A stretch of DNA of 64,000 nucleotides, taken from contig CM024171.1 in assembly GCA_013433145.1 (NCBI GenBank), positions 13,035,358-13,099,357 of the forward strand, in the 5' to 3' direction. The first letter of the stretch is position 1, and each line of letters starts with the position of its first letter. This DNA comes from Ascaris suum (Eukaryota; Nematoda; Chromadorea; Rhabditida; Ascarididae). The notes beneath the pieces were generated by a model. That model was not told the DNA's origin and did no database searches. It saw only the letters and a program-made list of their open reading frames with translations. Below are positions 23,946 through 52,870 of the stretch, in pieces. A program made the position numbers and the translations under genes.

Positions 23946-25891
23946 GCAATATAGATATATAGATTGCAAAAACCGTATAACAGCAAATATAACCTCATAT
24001 CGAGCATAGATTCATTGCAAAATGCTGCAAACTTTAATTGCATACGACGCACGGTTGAATGGGTATGAATAAATAAAAGGGATAATGGGATGTCTCGACG
24101 CTTAACGGAAACACCTGCTCGATGGTTGTTTGATCACAATGACACGGATGTTGCTTAATACAGCAAACTAACAAACAACAGCAAGACTATAATTCTTCGC
24201 ATAAAAAAAGGTATTGGTCTGACAGTTGGTCGACTTCTTCCCTTACACCTTGTGAATGCCTCAGCGATCCCTTGTCACATAAGTGCAGGAAAGGACGTCG
24301 TCCTATCCTCTGTTGCTTCTCAACAAAATTCCTTCCTCCGAGTCATCCTCAGAGAAAAAATTCCCCGCGGCCACAGGGACGAAGAATACCCTTGTTTGCC
24401 ATTTATGAAGTAAAATAGAATGCGTAGAACAACACATCAAATAAGATCAATTTCAACGAAACGAACGGCTTTGCTTGGCTATATGATGGCGTTGTGCGGA
24501 AAGTGTCGGCGCGAGGAAATGATAAAGCAAAACAATTTGGAAGGCAGGTGCACATTTTTTGGGGCTATAAATGTGTCTACTCCTCAACAAGAGGAAGGGG
24601 GCCTCATTACCCGGCGGGAACACTCTAGACAAAACGAAGTAACGGGCAGCAAGATATTCCCAAAAAGGTATTTTCCCTGCCGCTTGGTGACCTCGTATCA
24701 AAAATAACATAAAAGATGCCTTGCTCGTTGTTGCACACCGTGGTAAGCGCATATGTTCATCCTATTGCATCAAGGCACTAACATTTAACACAAATCGATG
24801 CTTCTACTGCTTGTCCTTCCCGCCCCTCCCCTTTCCCCCACAAAGGAATTAGTTGTGAATGAAAGCGGGAAATATACTTCATTAATAACATTTTCAGGTG
24901 GGCACCTTCAACAGGTAAAACAAATATGTTCCAGGTAAAAAATCCAACAGGTGAAAAATTCCAGGTACGAATAAAACACATCATGAAAGCACTTTGTTAG
25001 GAAAGGGATATTTATCAGATCTAACACTGCATAGTACCTATATGGATGATATTTGAGAGTGGAAATTTGAAGCATCGTTTAGTATTACATGAATTATATA
25101 CCATACAGGATGAATAAACAATAACAATAAAATAATAAAGGAAAATAAAGCGATATTAAAATTAGAGACAAAAAAGAGAGGATATTTGCATATATGAGTA
25201 AATGAAGAGCATACTTTTCATTACACTTCTGGTATTATTAAATATTTCATAGAAATCGCAATAAATGATTGTCTGAAGGTTTCTTTTTGCGGCATTTGAC
25301 GGCGGAAATGGCATATCGCACGACAATGTTCTAATATAACAAACAAACAAAATAAAAACTTATATTTGAAAAATGCAATTCGGAAATTTATATTTACATG
25401 GAGCTCACAAAAATATATGAGATTCTTTGCAACGTTAATATCCCCTAGCCGTGGGACTCCTTCAGTGCTTCCCCTCTTTCCTCAAATACTTCGGCCCCCG
25501 ACATATATACCTTTGAATCGTCGATCGATCCGTCGAAGTATGCTGAGAGAGACATTACGGTGATGTTCGTATTGCGAACGTCTCTACCATACTATTAGAA
25601 AAACACATTTGTGCGCAAATGTCTTATACTTGACGACTGCGAACGTACGAAAACACGCTAAAGAAGGCGATACAACGATGCGTCCATCGATCCGACCTTC
25701 ATCAAATAAACTAGAACTTGGGAAATGCCAATAAATGGCACACCGGATGCATTAATGTATCATTCAATTTTAACCGAATCCAACCGATCATGTAAATAGT
25801 TATCTTATATGCAAATTACGATCATCCTATTATCAATCAACAATAGTTTGCGATTGATCCCGACCGAGCGGTTGTTAAACGCCCAACCCGA
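23946..25891. other. Divergent intergenic region between SRSF1 and plus-strand gene
   Basis: About 1.9 kb separate the SRSF1 start (minus) from the first supported exon of the plus-strand unknown gene. It should hold both promoters. ORFs of 60-100 codons occur on both strands (for example 24420-24752 and 25366-25563), but none has a recognisable motif. The exon of the plus gene could begin as far upstream as about 25850, where the frame opens after a TAG. Confidence 0.5.
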
Positions 25892-28184
25892 ATGGTCGCC
25901 AAACGTGAGCAGGTTTTTATGAACCCTTCAGTGTCTATAACGACATACAGGTCACTTCATAGTGCAGAATATACCGACGTTGTTGAATTGGAACCATCCG
26001 GCAGACAAAAGAGGGATATACGTATATGCCTTTAGGCATAAATACAACTAGGCCATCATTTACGTCTGAGCTTACCATATACACAATCTCATTTTGCTAT
26101 CTGGTATAGGAATTCGAGAAAGGTGTGATCGAACAAGCCAACCACCGGGGCAAGCAATGCGAGAAAGGACAGAAAAAAAGCAGGTAGAGAGGAACATACC
26201 GGATGACCTGTCGGCGTTTTTCGATTCACCCATTCGGATCGGTCATTTTCCTAAGCCATTAACATATAACGAGAAACATGAAGCATTGAGTTCATATTTT
26301 AAAGGAAGCAATCACTGCTATAAACCTATAAAAGATGCATTTTTTGACCTGATCGCTAATAATATAGAAAACAGGTGAGTGTAAAATTATGCAAATTTTT
26401 CGACACCTTTAAAACAATCATGAAGAATCAGTGCTAAAAATTTTATAGAATATAATGGCTTGTATTATATTCGGCAAATTTCACTCAGTCGTTATCGAGT
26501 AGAGGTCATTAAAGATAGAGAAAGATATACACATATATATTTGTATGCATAAATATGATGTGTTGCTTTAAAGTGCTTGCAAATAGAAATTTGCAAAACA
26601 ACAAGTAAACGATATTGCATTTAGAGGGTGAAGAGATGGAGCGAAAGCATTGAACTCGAAATAAGAAACTCGAAATGAATGTGGCAATAGTGGGCCGTAA
26701 TATAGCAAAGGGAAGGGATATAACAAAATGACACTTCCTTCTGCATTCTTTATTGCAAAGAAAACGAGGAAGAAAGGTTGGATTAAAGGACCGGATGAGA
26801 AATGGGCATAGAAGTATGGAAAATCTTCGAAGAATGCGTATATGGGCGCTTATTGATGATAGAATAAAGAAAGCATAAAGATAATAAAATGAAATAAAAT
26901 AAGGTTGCATATAGCCAAAGAGTGCAAATAAAGGGAGAGGACAGCGCAAAAAAAAAAAAAGATAGCAACGAAACGGATAATTAGTTAAGAGTAGAAGTAA
27001 GTACAATTAATAAATGAAGGAGGAAATGAAAAGAAAAAAAAAAGCTTACATGGAAAAGAACGATTAGATTCGCTGAAAAAGAAAAATATAAATACGCAGA
27101 CGATGATATAAAACGATGTGAACATAAAATTATATGTTAGATGTATAAGTATATAAAATCGAAGCATAAAATATCAGTGGAATAAAATGCAAATGGAATA
27201 AAGAGTAAACGAATCAAGTCGATTCATTAATACGGTTCAATTTGGCGCATCAACTACTCTTTGACGTAACGAATTGCAGAATCAAAGATTCCGGAATTGA
27301 AAAAAACCATATAAAATACTATTTAATGAACAAGTTTTATGGCCTAATTGAAAGTCGTGGATATAGTGTTCCCGAGCATGAACGAGGTCGAGCAATTTTT
27401 TTTTTCCTAATAGGTTGTCAGAAAAGCGGTATTAAAGTGTAAGATCAACCTGAACTCTCCGATATTGAACAACTTGAGGTAAATTGCATAGTCGGTCTTC
27501 AACGAGTATTTGCAATGCTATCATATCATAGAATCCTCAGCTTTTAGAATCATGTTAAGCCTCGGAATAAATCGCAATAAATTTTCGCGATGATCCGAGA
27601 ATTCTGAAGCATGAGGTACGCTATTCGCTAATATTGTCGCCTAGAGGTAAATGCATGTGCGTCCGCGCGTGCAACAGTTCGTTTATGTGTGAATTTCTGC
27701 ATGGATTTATTATTCTCTTCTTTCAGGTACGTGCATCCGTGTCCACAGGTTTTGTTAGCATTCCAATCTGACTGTCCTGAGGTTTTCTATCTCTTTCAGG
27801 TCTTCGTAGGTATTGCATGTTATGGGAACCTGCTCATGTTGACGATGAGTCAAAGTTCACAAGCAATTTGTCGAGCACGTCGAGAAACTCCTCCAGTTAG
27901 TTCCGAGGAACGAAGATGGCAAAGGAGAGGAACGAATGTCAATTCTGGGACTAACATGACCGAACCTGGCTCATACACACAAAGAGATCACCTGACCTTG
28001 ACATCCGTTTAGCAAAAAAAAAAAAACAACTGGTGATGTCGATGTGGCACATATAGAAATATCAGTACATGAAGAGTCGGCAAATGGCGCAAAAGGAGCA
28101 GAAACCTCCGTTGAACAGAATGCATTTGCACCTGCTTTTCTTAGAAGGATGCAACGACAAATGCTGCAACGCCTTTCTAGCTGA
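25892..28184 (+). CDS. Unrecognised multi-exon gene (3' part of model incomplete)
   Basis: I do not recognise this protein. Three exons join in phase with good splice sites: 25892-26021 (donor C|GTATAT), 26110-26374 (acceptor GGTATAG, donor AG|GTGAGT) and 27280-27438 (acceptor ATTGCAG, donor GT|GTAAGA). They encode about 185 residues with RKSLHSAEY-like polar sequence first, then a more ordered stretch containing DDLSAFFDSPIRIGHF, NKFYGLIESRGYSV and AIFFFLIGCQ. A likely C-terminal exon is 28013-28184, after acceptor CCGTTTAG, ending in RRMQRQMLQRLSS and a TGA. Between them, 27727-27895 has acceptors and open frames, but I could not join it to the last exon in phase. The first Met is taken at 25892; another in frame is at 25919. 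The gene is divergent from SRSF1 and convergent with the receptor gene. Confidence 0.55.
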
Positions 28185-28486
28185 ATTTGAAATTCTTCTT
28201 CCCCTAACCGAGTCTTCAGAACAGTGACTAATTTTTTACATGGAAGCGAAGATGGCGGTAGTTTTATGAGATAAAACGGTTTAGGAAAGTACTAATGACA
28301 GGAGCGTATGAGATGGCATGAAATGTTGGCAAGGTTTTGGATGATGTGTATGCATACGAACTAAAATGTGTCGTTGTTGAATTGTAAGCTATTTATCAAA
28401 AAAAGAAGCACTTCAAAGATATAATCCGCATGTGTGGAAAGGTGAACTTACAAGGCAATAGAAATAAATATGCAAATTATTTGAAA

Positions 28487-28645
<159 letters not shown>

Positions 28646-29112
28646 TCGACTGGTTATTGCAGTTTTCTTCATTCTTGCAATCTGAATAAAGATCCCCCAT
28701 CATTATCATATTTTAAAAAAATCGTGTGAACAGGTGAGAACCTTTCAATATTTGTTTGCAAATCAACTTCCTCTGACTTTCCATCAATATCGGACTTCTG
28801 TTAACTTGCTATGGTTCAATCTTTTTATGTGAATATCCGCCTCATCGTCGTCACATTATCCGCTAGACCTACTATACTGTATGCAAATTTTTTGACAAGC
28901 GTATTATGGTCTCTATTTCGCCCTACGCTATATGCAAATGATTCAAGTGTAGCTCGCTACTTTATTACTGAGTCATTCTATAGGGTGATTAAATTTGAAT
29001 CTCGTTTTCTTTATTGAGAAAAAAAAACAACTTATTTATTTATTCATAATTGTTGTCGATCGAATAAAAAATTTAAAATATATTCGCATGACAAATTAAA
29101 GAGGACAGGCAA

Positions 29113-43766
<14,654 letters not shown>

Positions 43767-46700
43767 CGTATATCGTAATTGAATAGCCAAAAATAACAAC
43801 GATGAGACGAAAAACGTTTACTCGTTGAAGAAAATCTACGCTATCAATCGACTATAATGCCGAACAGCGAACGTTTTTTTGCGTATTCCAAGAGAATTTA
43901 ATGAGCTTGCCGAATCATTAGTAGGTTTTACTCCGCCTCTTTCGTTTTTCCATCTCTTCAATAAAGTCTCGCATACATTGACGATTGGAAATTATATTTG
44001 AAATGTGTTGCAAATTATCCTGACGGGATCGTTGTTGCCTCGAATTTAGTCGAACTCAATATAACACCTGTTATGATCAATTTGCGTTAAGACGATCACC
44101 TTGTACCGTCTTTAAACTATCTATATCTAATTGATTGCTCTCACAGTATAGTAATCACAGATTAGTTTTTAAGCTTTGATAATGGCAGCATATACCTCAA
44201 ATTGCTTCAAATTAATCGCTATGTTAACTCTAGAGTTCCACACTTTACAGTTAGAATACGGTTCTTTGAAAAGATATGGAGCACCGATGGAATTACCTCT
44301 TCAGCACATTATTGCCCATCTCTTTCCATTGCTTCCCATCTTTTATCTCTTCTTTTCCAATTCTGATATTATCATAGTTTATTTTAAGACTCCTGAATGC
44401 TCTATTTCCCCTTCTATGAATAGTGTCATATCATCTACAGTACCTGTGGTTGAATTATCATTAATTTTGCCTCGGAGAAAATTCCTTTGCGGTGTTTTCG
44501 ATTTTTAGCAATTCTGAATACCTCAGGAGCAATATTTTCGAAAAAAAAAACTCCGTTCTATTGATTAGATTCGACATGACAAGTTTCCGACTCTCGGTGG
44601 ATGTCTTTGAGGTGGTCGGATCCTTTGAGTTTGAAGTTGAAAGGGCTTGTAATTTCTGAGGTCACAAACGCCAGCATTAATCTTGGCTTGTGTGTTCGTC
44701 AAAGAGCACTGAAGAAATTTAAGGAAGTTCCAAAAATAATAAAGATACCTCCATTTTCGAAATTTTCCGCAGAATCCAATTTTTGCGCTCAAAAAATACT
44801 CTGCTGCTTTATTTTTTTTTGCGTTCTTTGCAACCTTATGCATTATGGTAACGTCGTATCTGCGTATGCATATGTATATATCTAACTGTCTCACAGTTTC
44901 AGCCGGAAAGCAACTAAAACCTAAGGCGACTGATTTATCGACTATAATATACATCGTAAAATCTCTAGCACATTACTCAATCGATTTGGAAAAAAAGGTT
45001 ACCGACATCTGAAACTATCGAAAATTTGCATAGATTTCACTCGATATGAGTTTCATTTCATTTTTCATCGATCAATTCTTAAAAATACAACAATATTAAG
45101 TAGACTTATATAAGCGATCGAATGCACTGTTTTGCATATTTATTTTGTTATATCTTAGCGTGTCGTATATGAATGACTAATTTATAAAAGCGCATATCGT
45201 TATATTTCATTTCATATTTATTTTATTTCTTTTAATTTCTATTATTTATTTTATTATAATTTACTTACTATAAATTTGTTTTATTTTTATAGAGTATTTC
45301 ATTATAATATATTTTATTTTATACTTATAGACTTTATAGATTTACTACATAAAAATAAACATAAATCAAAGTGCAATACTATTTTATTACACTCTTAGAA
45401 TTATAAATATAATATTCTTTCCAATTCAACAAAACGATCTAAGTAAGTTGGTTAATTCTTCACGCTATAATTCGTCAACCTCTGCTGTTCAAATCTAATT
45501 AAGGCATCTTTAAAATCCGATTATTTAGAGTTGAAGCTATGATTCGCATCATCCATTCACGGCTTTAAGTAATGCAAAGCTCGAACAGAGGCTATATGGG
45601 GGGGGGGGGGGGTGGAGGGTTGAGGAACTTATGGCTAATTCTCTATGAGACTAACATCGTTTAGCAGTGATTAGTCGGACCCTCATCGAAACGATAGCTA
45701 TAGATGTAGAACTAGATGAAAAATGAAAAATAGTTATGCTAAATGGATACACGATGGAATTGTTCTATTGAATCCTTTGTTAATGACATTCGAAATGATT
45801 TGCATAAACATCGTTCACAGAGAGTTTCTCAATTTTGAAAGGCAGAAAAAGATGCAAACTATATTTGCACAAACGATTAATTTTCTCTAATTAAAAACGG
45901 GTACCACCCACGTTGCAAACGGAATTAAAATAGATGCCCATCAATGTGTACACCTTTATGAGAGAAATGCGGCACTGGTTTGAAAAATGATTGTTTATTG
46001 CTTAGATAGATGCAAAAAAATCTTATTGCACTATCGCTATAATAAAATAAATAATGAATAAAAAGTTAATTTGAATATTATTTAATCTTTGCTAATATTT
46101 TAATAAAAAGAATAAATGAGTATTTAGAGATTTTTTTTCTGGATGAATCCAAAGCGATATGGCTCGGAAATGCTCAATATATGTATTTAATTTGAATTTA
46201 TAACGAAAAATTCGGTGGTATACTTAGTAATTTCGCCGAATAGTAAAGACTCCTCTTTCATCTACTTAACGCAAAGCAAGTTCAATTCTGAAAAAAAAAA
46301 AAAAGAAAATGCATCTGCAAAAAATTAGGTTGGAATTTTGCTGAGCCTGGCATTTTATGGCCGCTCTAGTTTTTCCTTGACGAAACACGTTTACAGTTAG
46401 AGTTGTGCCAAAAATGACGATAGCAAAAAATGCAACAATATCCCGTAGAGGGGGTAAACATTGGAGGAAAGAGGGCCGGAATGTTTTTACCCCTTGCATG
46501 TTATAGAGGACTCAGTCCACTAGCCGATCATGGCAACTGTTTTGTTTCGTTTTTCTTTTCAAGGAATAAATATGCTAATTTTTTTTTTGGTTTTTGGTTT
46601 TTGTAGTGCTGAATTGAGATCGGTTTTTAGCTAGGTGAGGCAATCCACACAACAGTCGAAAGACATCTCACTCGGGCAAAAATCGGCAAAAGGAGAGAAG

Positions 46701-49700
46701 ATGCAGAAATATTTGCGCAATAATTTGGCAGATGATCAGAAGTTTATAGGTTTCGATAATTGTTCTAATTTGTTTGTTAGCTTTAAAAATAAGCCTTTTT
46801 TTTTGTTTGTATGATGGCAGCGGATAAAAGTTGCACATGATAATGGGGAAATTGGTTCTCTTTGAGTTGGCACACTTGTATCCCTCCTCTGTCCTCCCCA
46901 CCCCCTCTCTCTCCCCCCCCCCCCCCCACCTTTCTCCTTCCCAAAAACGATTCTTCTGACCGCTTCGTGGTGGTGTAATGTACCAACCCCCTTCATATCC
47001 TTTGGCAGCTTGGTCGGATCGTCATGGATGTGTCCTTTTCCCCTGACTGAAAATATTTTATTCAGCAGTGATAAAAAGAAGGAGATCTATCTTAGTGTAC
47101 GATAACGCAAGACCGCATGCTTCAAAAAACGGTCTGGCAAAACTGACATAATCAGACACTGAAGTCACGGTCACTCTAGTCAGACTGGGTTCGTGCTCAC
47201 TCTTCTTAGTTACATGACCTTATCTCATGCGACCACTATTTTCCTCAGCAATCGTTGCACACAAGCATCAACAAATATGAGCCTATGCCGATCAAGTCGA
47301 AAGTATCTTTGGTCAGTTTGTCACCTTCGGTCAGCCGATTTTTCATCAGGGTGGAATAATCGCAGCTTGTAGTTGGCAACGTTGTGATGATTCTAATGAT
47401 ATTCACCTTTACAAATAAACTTTTGTATGAGCCAATTTCTGACGTTATAGAGCTAATCTTTATTCCGAGCCTGATATTTGCATATTTATGTGACAGCCGT
47501 TTCCACTTTTTTTTTCAAATTTTTAAAAACATATTTATATACTCCCTTTAATGTAAAATAAAAAAATCATTTTATTATGGTTATTATCAGATGCAAAGAA
47601 TAATGAAAGGGGATCGACTTTCTCATTGGTGTAACGTTGCATATCGCCTTCAAAAGATGATTAACATAAAATTTCACTCGACAATATAAACAATAGAAAA
47701 CATCAAATTTCCGCAGCAAACGTCAAGAAATGATCGAACGTTCAATTCAGGTCGAAAAATCCGACGAAAACGATTCTTTTCGCAGCGAATAAAAATGGAA
47801 TCGAGCTGAACGTTGCACTCATCTACTCACTTATAAAGGTAAATTTTATAGCACCAAATCATTGCATATCTGATCTCAATTTGATATTCAAATTTTATCT
47901 GTAGTGAAATATGCTAATAAACTCCTTAGAAGTTAAGTATATAAATATGTCAACTATTCGATGAATTTATTTTTGCTATGATTTCTTATGTATTTGCGTT
48001 TATTTCGGATTTACTTCTTAATGGGATAACCATTCTAATGGTATGCTCAATTTTATTAACACCGAGTTTTCATCAGGTGTGGATGATGAAGGCTATTAAG
48101 TTTTCTTCAAATGAATAACTCTTTGGTTATGGAATAGTTGTATTATTAGGCTTGCGTATATAATAATTGATGGAAGCTTTGAAATTAAAGAATGCCAGTC
48201 ACAGATGGTTGGATTTTTCGCACTATCTGGAAGCCTTTTAGCTCATGGAGGAGTGGGATACAGTGCAGTTCTCTACAACCAACTCCATCTTGATATAATT
48301 ACTTATTGACAATTACTTATTGATACCTAAAAGCACTTGAAAATTTAAGTGCCAATTTTATTGCAAATTAAACGACTGAGAAGCGTTTGTAGAACATAGA
48401 ACAGCAAACTATACGAAAGCAATCAGTAGGCCACCTTCGAGAAGTAAAGTAATGGAAGAGCAACCATTAAAAAATACATTCGATAAAACATGACGACGTG
48501 TTGAATAAAATTTAAGCTATCATAAAATGTGGTCTAAGTTCCGCTAATTTTGGAAAAAGATTCAAGCCGTAAGTGAACTACATCAAGAAGTCAACAACAG
48601 AACAATTTTAGACCTAAGGCGATGATATCTTGGGCAAGAATAGGATTACACAGCTTAATGACTCTACTATTCTTAAATTCAAACTCCTCGAGATAGCTAA
48701 GATCAACAGCAAGTCGAGAACAGCATTTTATTGGCGAGTTTGCGCCCGACGCACTTACTAATATTTGCAAATTCGAGAACTAGATAGGATCATATGAAAC
48801 TGTTACATTCGTGCAGAGAGCTAGCGGGAACAGCCGACACACTTTTGAAAGAACATACAAGTTACAGGCTCAAATATGCTCCTTGCATCAAGTCTGCTCT
48901 CGCATGGGCAGCATTCAGACTCCAACATGGACTAAGAAGATCTGGGAAGGACGTAGAGATTTTTTGCTTGCGAACGATAGTGCTTTGTTTTTTCAATGCT
49001 TTTTAGTATGCCTTCTCGTGTTACTCGCGAAATTCTCTACTCGTTTACAAAGTTTTATGTTACTTTTGAAAATATAAAGGTGACTGTTATATCTATCCCT
49101 TCCACCATCCCCCCCCCCTCAAAGTATTGCATAATTTATTTCCTTTGAGTATGATTCCTAGAAGTTTTATTCGCATTTATTTACAACCAGTATAATACGA
49201 GCACAAGCATGATATACGTTATACGCATCAGTAACGGTCGCACCTTCGAAGATGTGCGGCCGTGGCGAAATCTACCCAACAGAATTTGTAAGACTTTCGC
49301 CTAAACTTGCCCTCCCGGTCCACCAATTACCACTGAAAGACTATTCGATTGCTTTTTGAGTGAACTTAGCGCAACTTAACTTGAAAATCTTCGATTGAAC
49401 TTAAAAATGGTAAACCATTGAAGAAATAATATGCAAAATGGAAGAGCCAAGCAAATGCATTCAATATGCTTATGTGTTATTCATAAAGTTTGCTTTCTCC
49501 AGGTGATTTTTTCTGCGTTAGTTTGAAAATGTTGTGGTTGTTTTGAGATGGAAAGATAGTTTCTGAGGATTTCGTAAACTTCTCGCATTGAAGCATGCGA
49601 GAAGATCAAGTTTACTAGCACTGCACTACCCTGTGAATAAGTTCTCATCTAGTGCATCAGTGACCGGTGCCCCTTTGACCAGTTGAATGAATCATCCTTC

Positions 49701-52700
49701 CGGCAAAACAGTTCTGTGGGGAGGTGGGGGGGGGGGGGATGTTGTTGGATGCGCAACCGAGTGCTGTGAGCACAGACTTGACGCTATCATAATCCAGCAC
49801 GGCTAAAGTTTGCAGAAGACTTTCATTAAGGACAGGTCGTGCAAGCCTAAACGATGGTTCTGTTCACTTGTTTTGCAGGATGACTTCTGTTGCACGTAAC
49901 GTCCGGCTCGTTATCGAACGCGTATTGGTCTAGCTACTCACGCAAGACGGTATAGCATAATGAAGAGATATCGCTGCGATAAATGCGTCATGAGGTTTAT
50001 CTGCATGTCGGTAGTTTTGTTTATTAGATGTCTGTTCATCGGTAAAACATTCATTTGCATCTTTTGTTCATCAGTCGCCAATCTGTTCGGCAAACAACTA
50101 AGTTATCATATGAGGTAAAAGTTTGAAAATGTTTTCGACCTTTGCACTCCGTTGGAAATACTTATATTCAATACTTTCGCGGTTTCATTTCGTTTGTATT
50201 TCTGTTTGCTGTAGTGGTCGTTTTTCTCGAATTTTAAAGGAACGCGCTTTTGGAGTTGTGTATATGATCATTAGAAGGGAACTTTCAAATCTTCAGAACA
50301 TTGAGCTTAGCAAATCCAAATTAAATTCATTTCGGCCACCGCACACCTCATTTATGTGGTACCATAAACTTCATATTTAGAACATGAGCCAATATAAACA
50401 ACGAATATTTCAAAGCTCTTGAGATCCGCATTCATATTCAGATAGGAAGACGGTTGTTTGCAAAACTTGGAAACTTGCTGCCGTTTAGAGAGGGGATTCA
50501 CTAGAGCTACATTATACTTCATTCGACAGAGAAGAAATTCAGCAACTTTTTGGTGTTGCGGCTCATTTCTTTGTATATTCTTGTTGTGCGAATGGAGAAG
50601 CATTTTTATTGATGGGATGTAAGACGGCAAATAAAGTAGACTAAATATTTTCTAATTCTTATTGCTTGAGATTAGCAGAATTCGCAATTCCACGTGTACT
50701 TTGACAAGGGTCTAACCATTATGAGGATGGATAGGCTACTTTTTGCATTGCTACTGCCTGCACACTTGCTGTAACAATCGAGATTCTAACATTTGCTGTA
50801 TGTTTCGTGGTAATGCATGGAATTTTTATTTTTTAATTGAGATTTTGATGGATACTACTGGTACTCAGATGAGCTGATCACGTTGCAGTTTTAGCAATTC
50901 CCATCAACAAAATTTCATGGGGAGATAGAGATTTTCGTCATGCTTTTGATAATATCTTCGTTTAACGCCAGCGAAATTTCAATCCTCGTATCGGCTATCG
51001 GGAATTCGTTTGCTTTTGCTTTTAGTTGCAGTAGTCTAACAACTCTGCGAGTGCATAAGCTATTCCATTCTTGAAACGAGGACGAATAATTCATCGACGT
51101 ATTCGAGGAAAACTGCTCATCCTTTGAAAGTACTGTCGAGTAAGGGCGTTGTTTTTGATTTTTTGATGCTGTTGTCTGTTCTTATGGGATTTTGGTTAGC
51201 TGTGGTTTGATTACCTCATCCTTTCTTAATGAGGCATTCATAGACTATAGAGAGATATTGTTGGTGATTTTGGCGAATGCTTCTAGATGAGATTGCATGT
51301 TACAGATGAGTGTCGAAGAGAAGCCAGAGAAGAATGAGACTCGAAATATGCAACAAAGCGGTAATGTCACTGGTGTCGTCACACCAACCACGTCATCGCA
51401 CATCATCTATCGTAGAAGTAAGTCGGCTTCATTTGAAGATGTGTCTGCTGAAATTGCTTAAGTGTTTATTTATCATCGATCGCGCACATTTAATCCTTTG
51501 AGCATGTTAGTTATATTTGCATAAATGGATCGGTCAGTGCGAAGAACTAAGGCTGCATGCGTTCGTTTGCAGTTTCGAGATGGATGAGCAGATGAAAATT
51601 TTCAAGACGAGGCAAAAGTTTCAAAGAAACACGAAAAAAGATAGCTAACGCAGTACTTTCCCTACTGCGCATTTCGTTCACCTCGTAATGAGGAAGTCTA
51701 TGCACGCCAGGCACATTTTCTATAGAGGTATGTCAGCCCTACTGCCAAGATAAGCTTCGTACGCTATGCACACCATGCTTGATGAGACCTTCGCAGCAAG
51801 AAGATCCACACACCCTGTGGAAACGTTAGTTCGACATACGCGGTCCATGTGAGTGTTACTTAGACTCGTGCGCGAGCTTTATATCACTCAAGTCGAAAGG
51901 AGCACACGTTATAAACAAGATTGGCATCGGTTGCACAAGTGTTCAGCATCAGATCAACGCGACGTACGCAGACCCGGCGTAAAATGCTTTCGCACAATCC
52001 ACATGAGGCCGGGTGCTGTTTAGAATAGTTGCTGCAGTGTTCTAAGAAGTCAGACTGAGGTTGTCGTCTTGAAGGAAGAACTCAGGCTGTTTTCTGAAGT
52101 AGCTGAGGCACCATTATTCTTCCTTCATTGTGGTTTAGCACTTTTAAGGCATTTTTCTAGTAGCGTTGTATAACTTTTGAGGTCACAGTACTCTCCATCA
52201 AAAGTTTTCTGTTTTTCTCAGTCCACGTCAGTGTTTTTCCTCGGTGCACGCTAGGCTATTGGAGTTGTGAATGGAGCGCCTTGGCCAATTGTGTGACGAG
52301 GAATGAGTGAATTGTTTGTCATCGTACATTCTACATTATTTCATATAATTATTGGATTCCTTTGAACGTGAAACACGAGACGTTCGTTACATTATTCGGT
52401 CATGTGGGTGGTCAGCCTGTTGCAGAGAGACAGGCTTTTTTCACTATGGCCTATAGGTGAAAGTTGAGAAGTCTTTGCTTAAAATGTGTACTCGTCGCCA
52501 CGTATATGGTGACAGGAACCGCTGCATTGAAATCGATTCGTTGCGGTTGCACGGAGTGTCCGTTCACGGCACACAGTATGGGTAGGCTGGAGGTGCGTGA
52601 AGCCGAAACAACTTACATGATTTATCCCGTTTGTACAGTGCACTTTTGATTGCTGGGAAAAATTGGATATGCGTTTGAACGAAATGAATCAAAACTGTTG

Positions 52701-52870
52701 AGGGCACACCGAGAAACAATTAAGAAATCCGACTAGATAAGTAAAGCGATTTGGAAGACCTCAGTGAAACTCGCTGATTCCCCACGATTATTTTCTAGCA
52801 AACTGTAACAGTTGTGGGAAGCGGGGTACTCAGAATATGTGGATCAGCTTGGTAAATTCTGTTTGGAAGA
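43767..52870. other. Gene-poor region upstream of the receptor gene
   Basis: About 9 kb with no gene that I can support. It should contain the receptor promoter near 43.8 kb. AT-rich DNA continues to about 46.2 kb, after which base composition looks more even. Poly(G) runs lie at 45599-45612 and 49726-49739, and poly(C) at 46914-46927 and 49110-49118. ORFs of 60-130 codons on both strands (44176-44508, 44565-44954, 46736-46996, 48794-49077, 50123-50630) lack motifs and linked splice sites. The minus-strand ORF near 50352-50630 looks somewhat protein-like and could be a missed exon. Confidence 0.45.

Noticed and set aside
26509..27006. 165-codon hydrophobic minus-strand ORF
   Set aside because: It is Phe/Leu/Ser-rich antisense of A-rich intron sequence of the plus-strand gene, with no motif or splice sites.
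44565..44954. 129-codon minus-strand ORF
   Set aside because: No recognisable domain, an overlapping 94-codon ORF on the other strand, and no linked splice sites.
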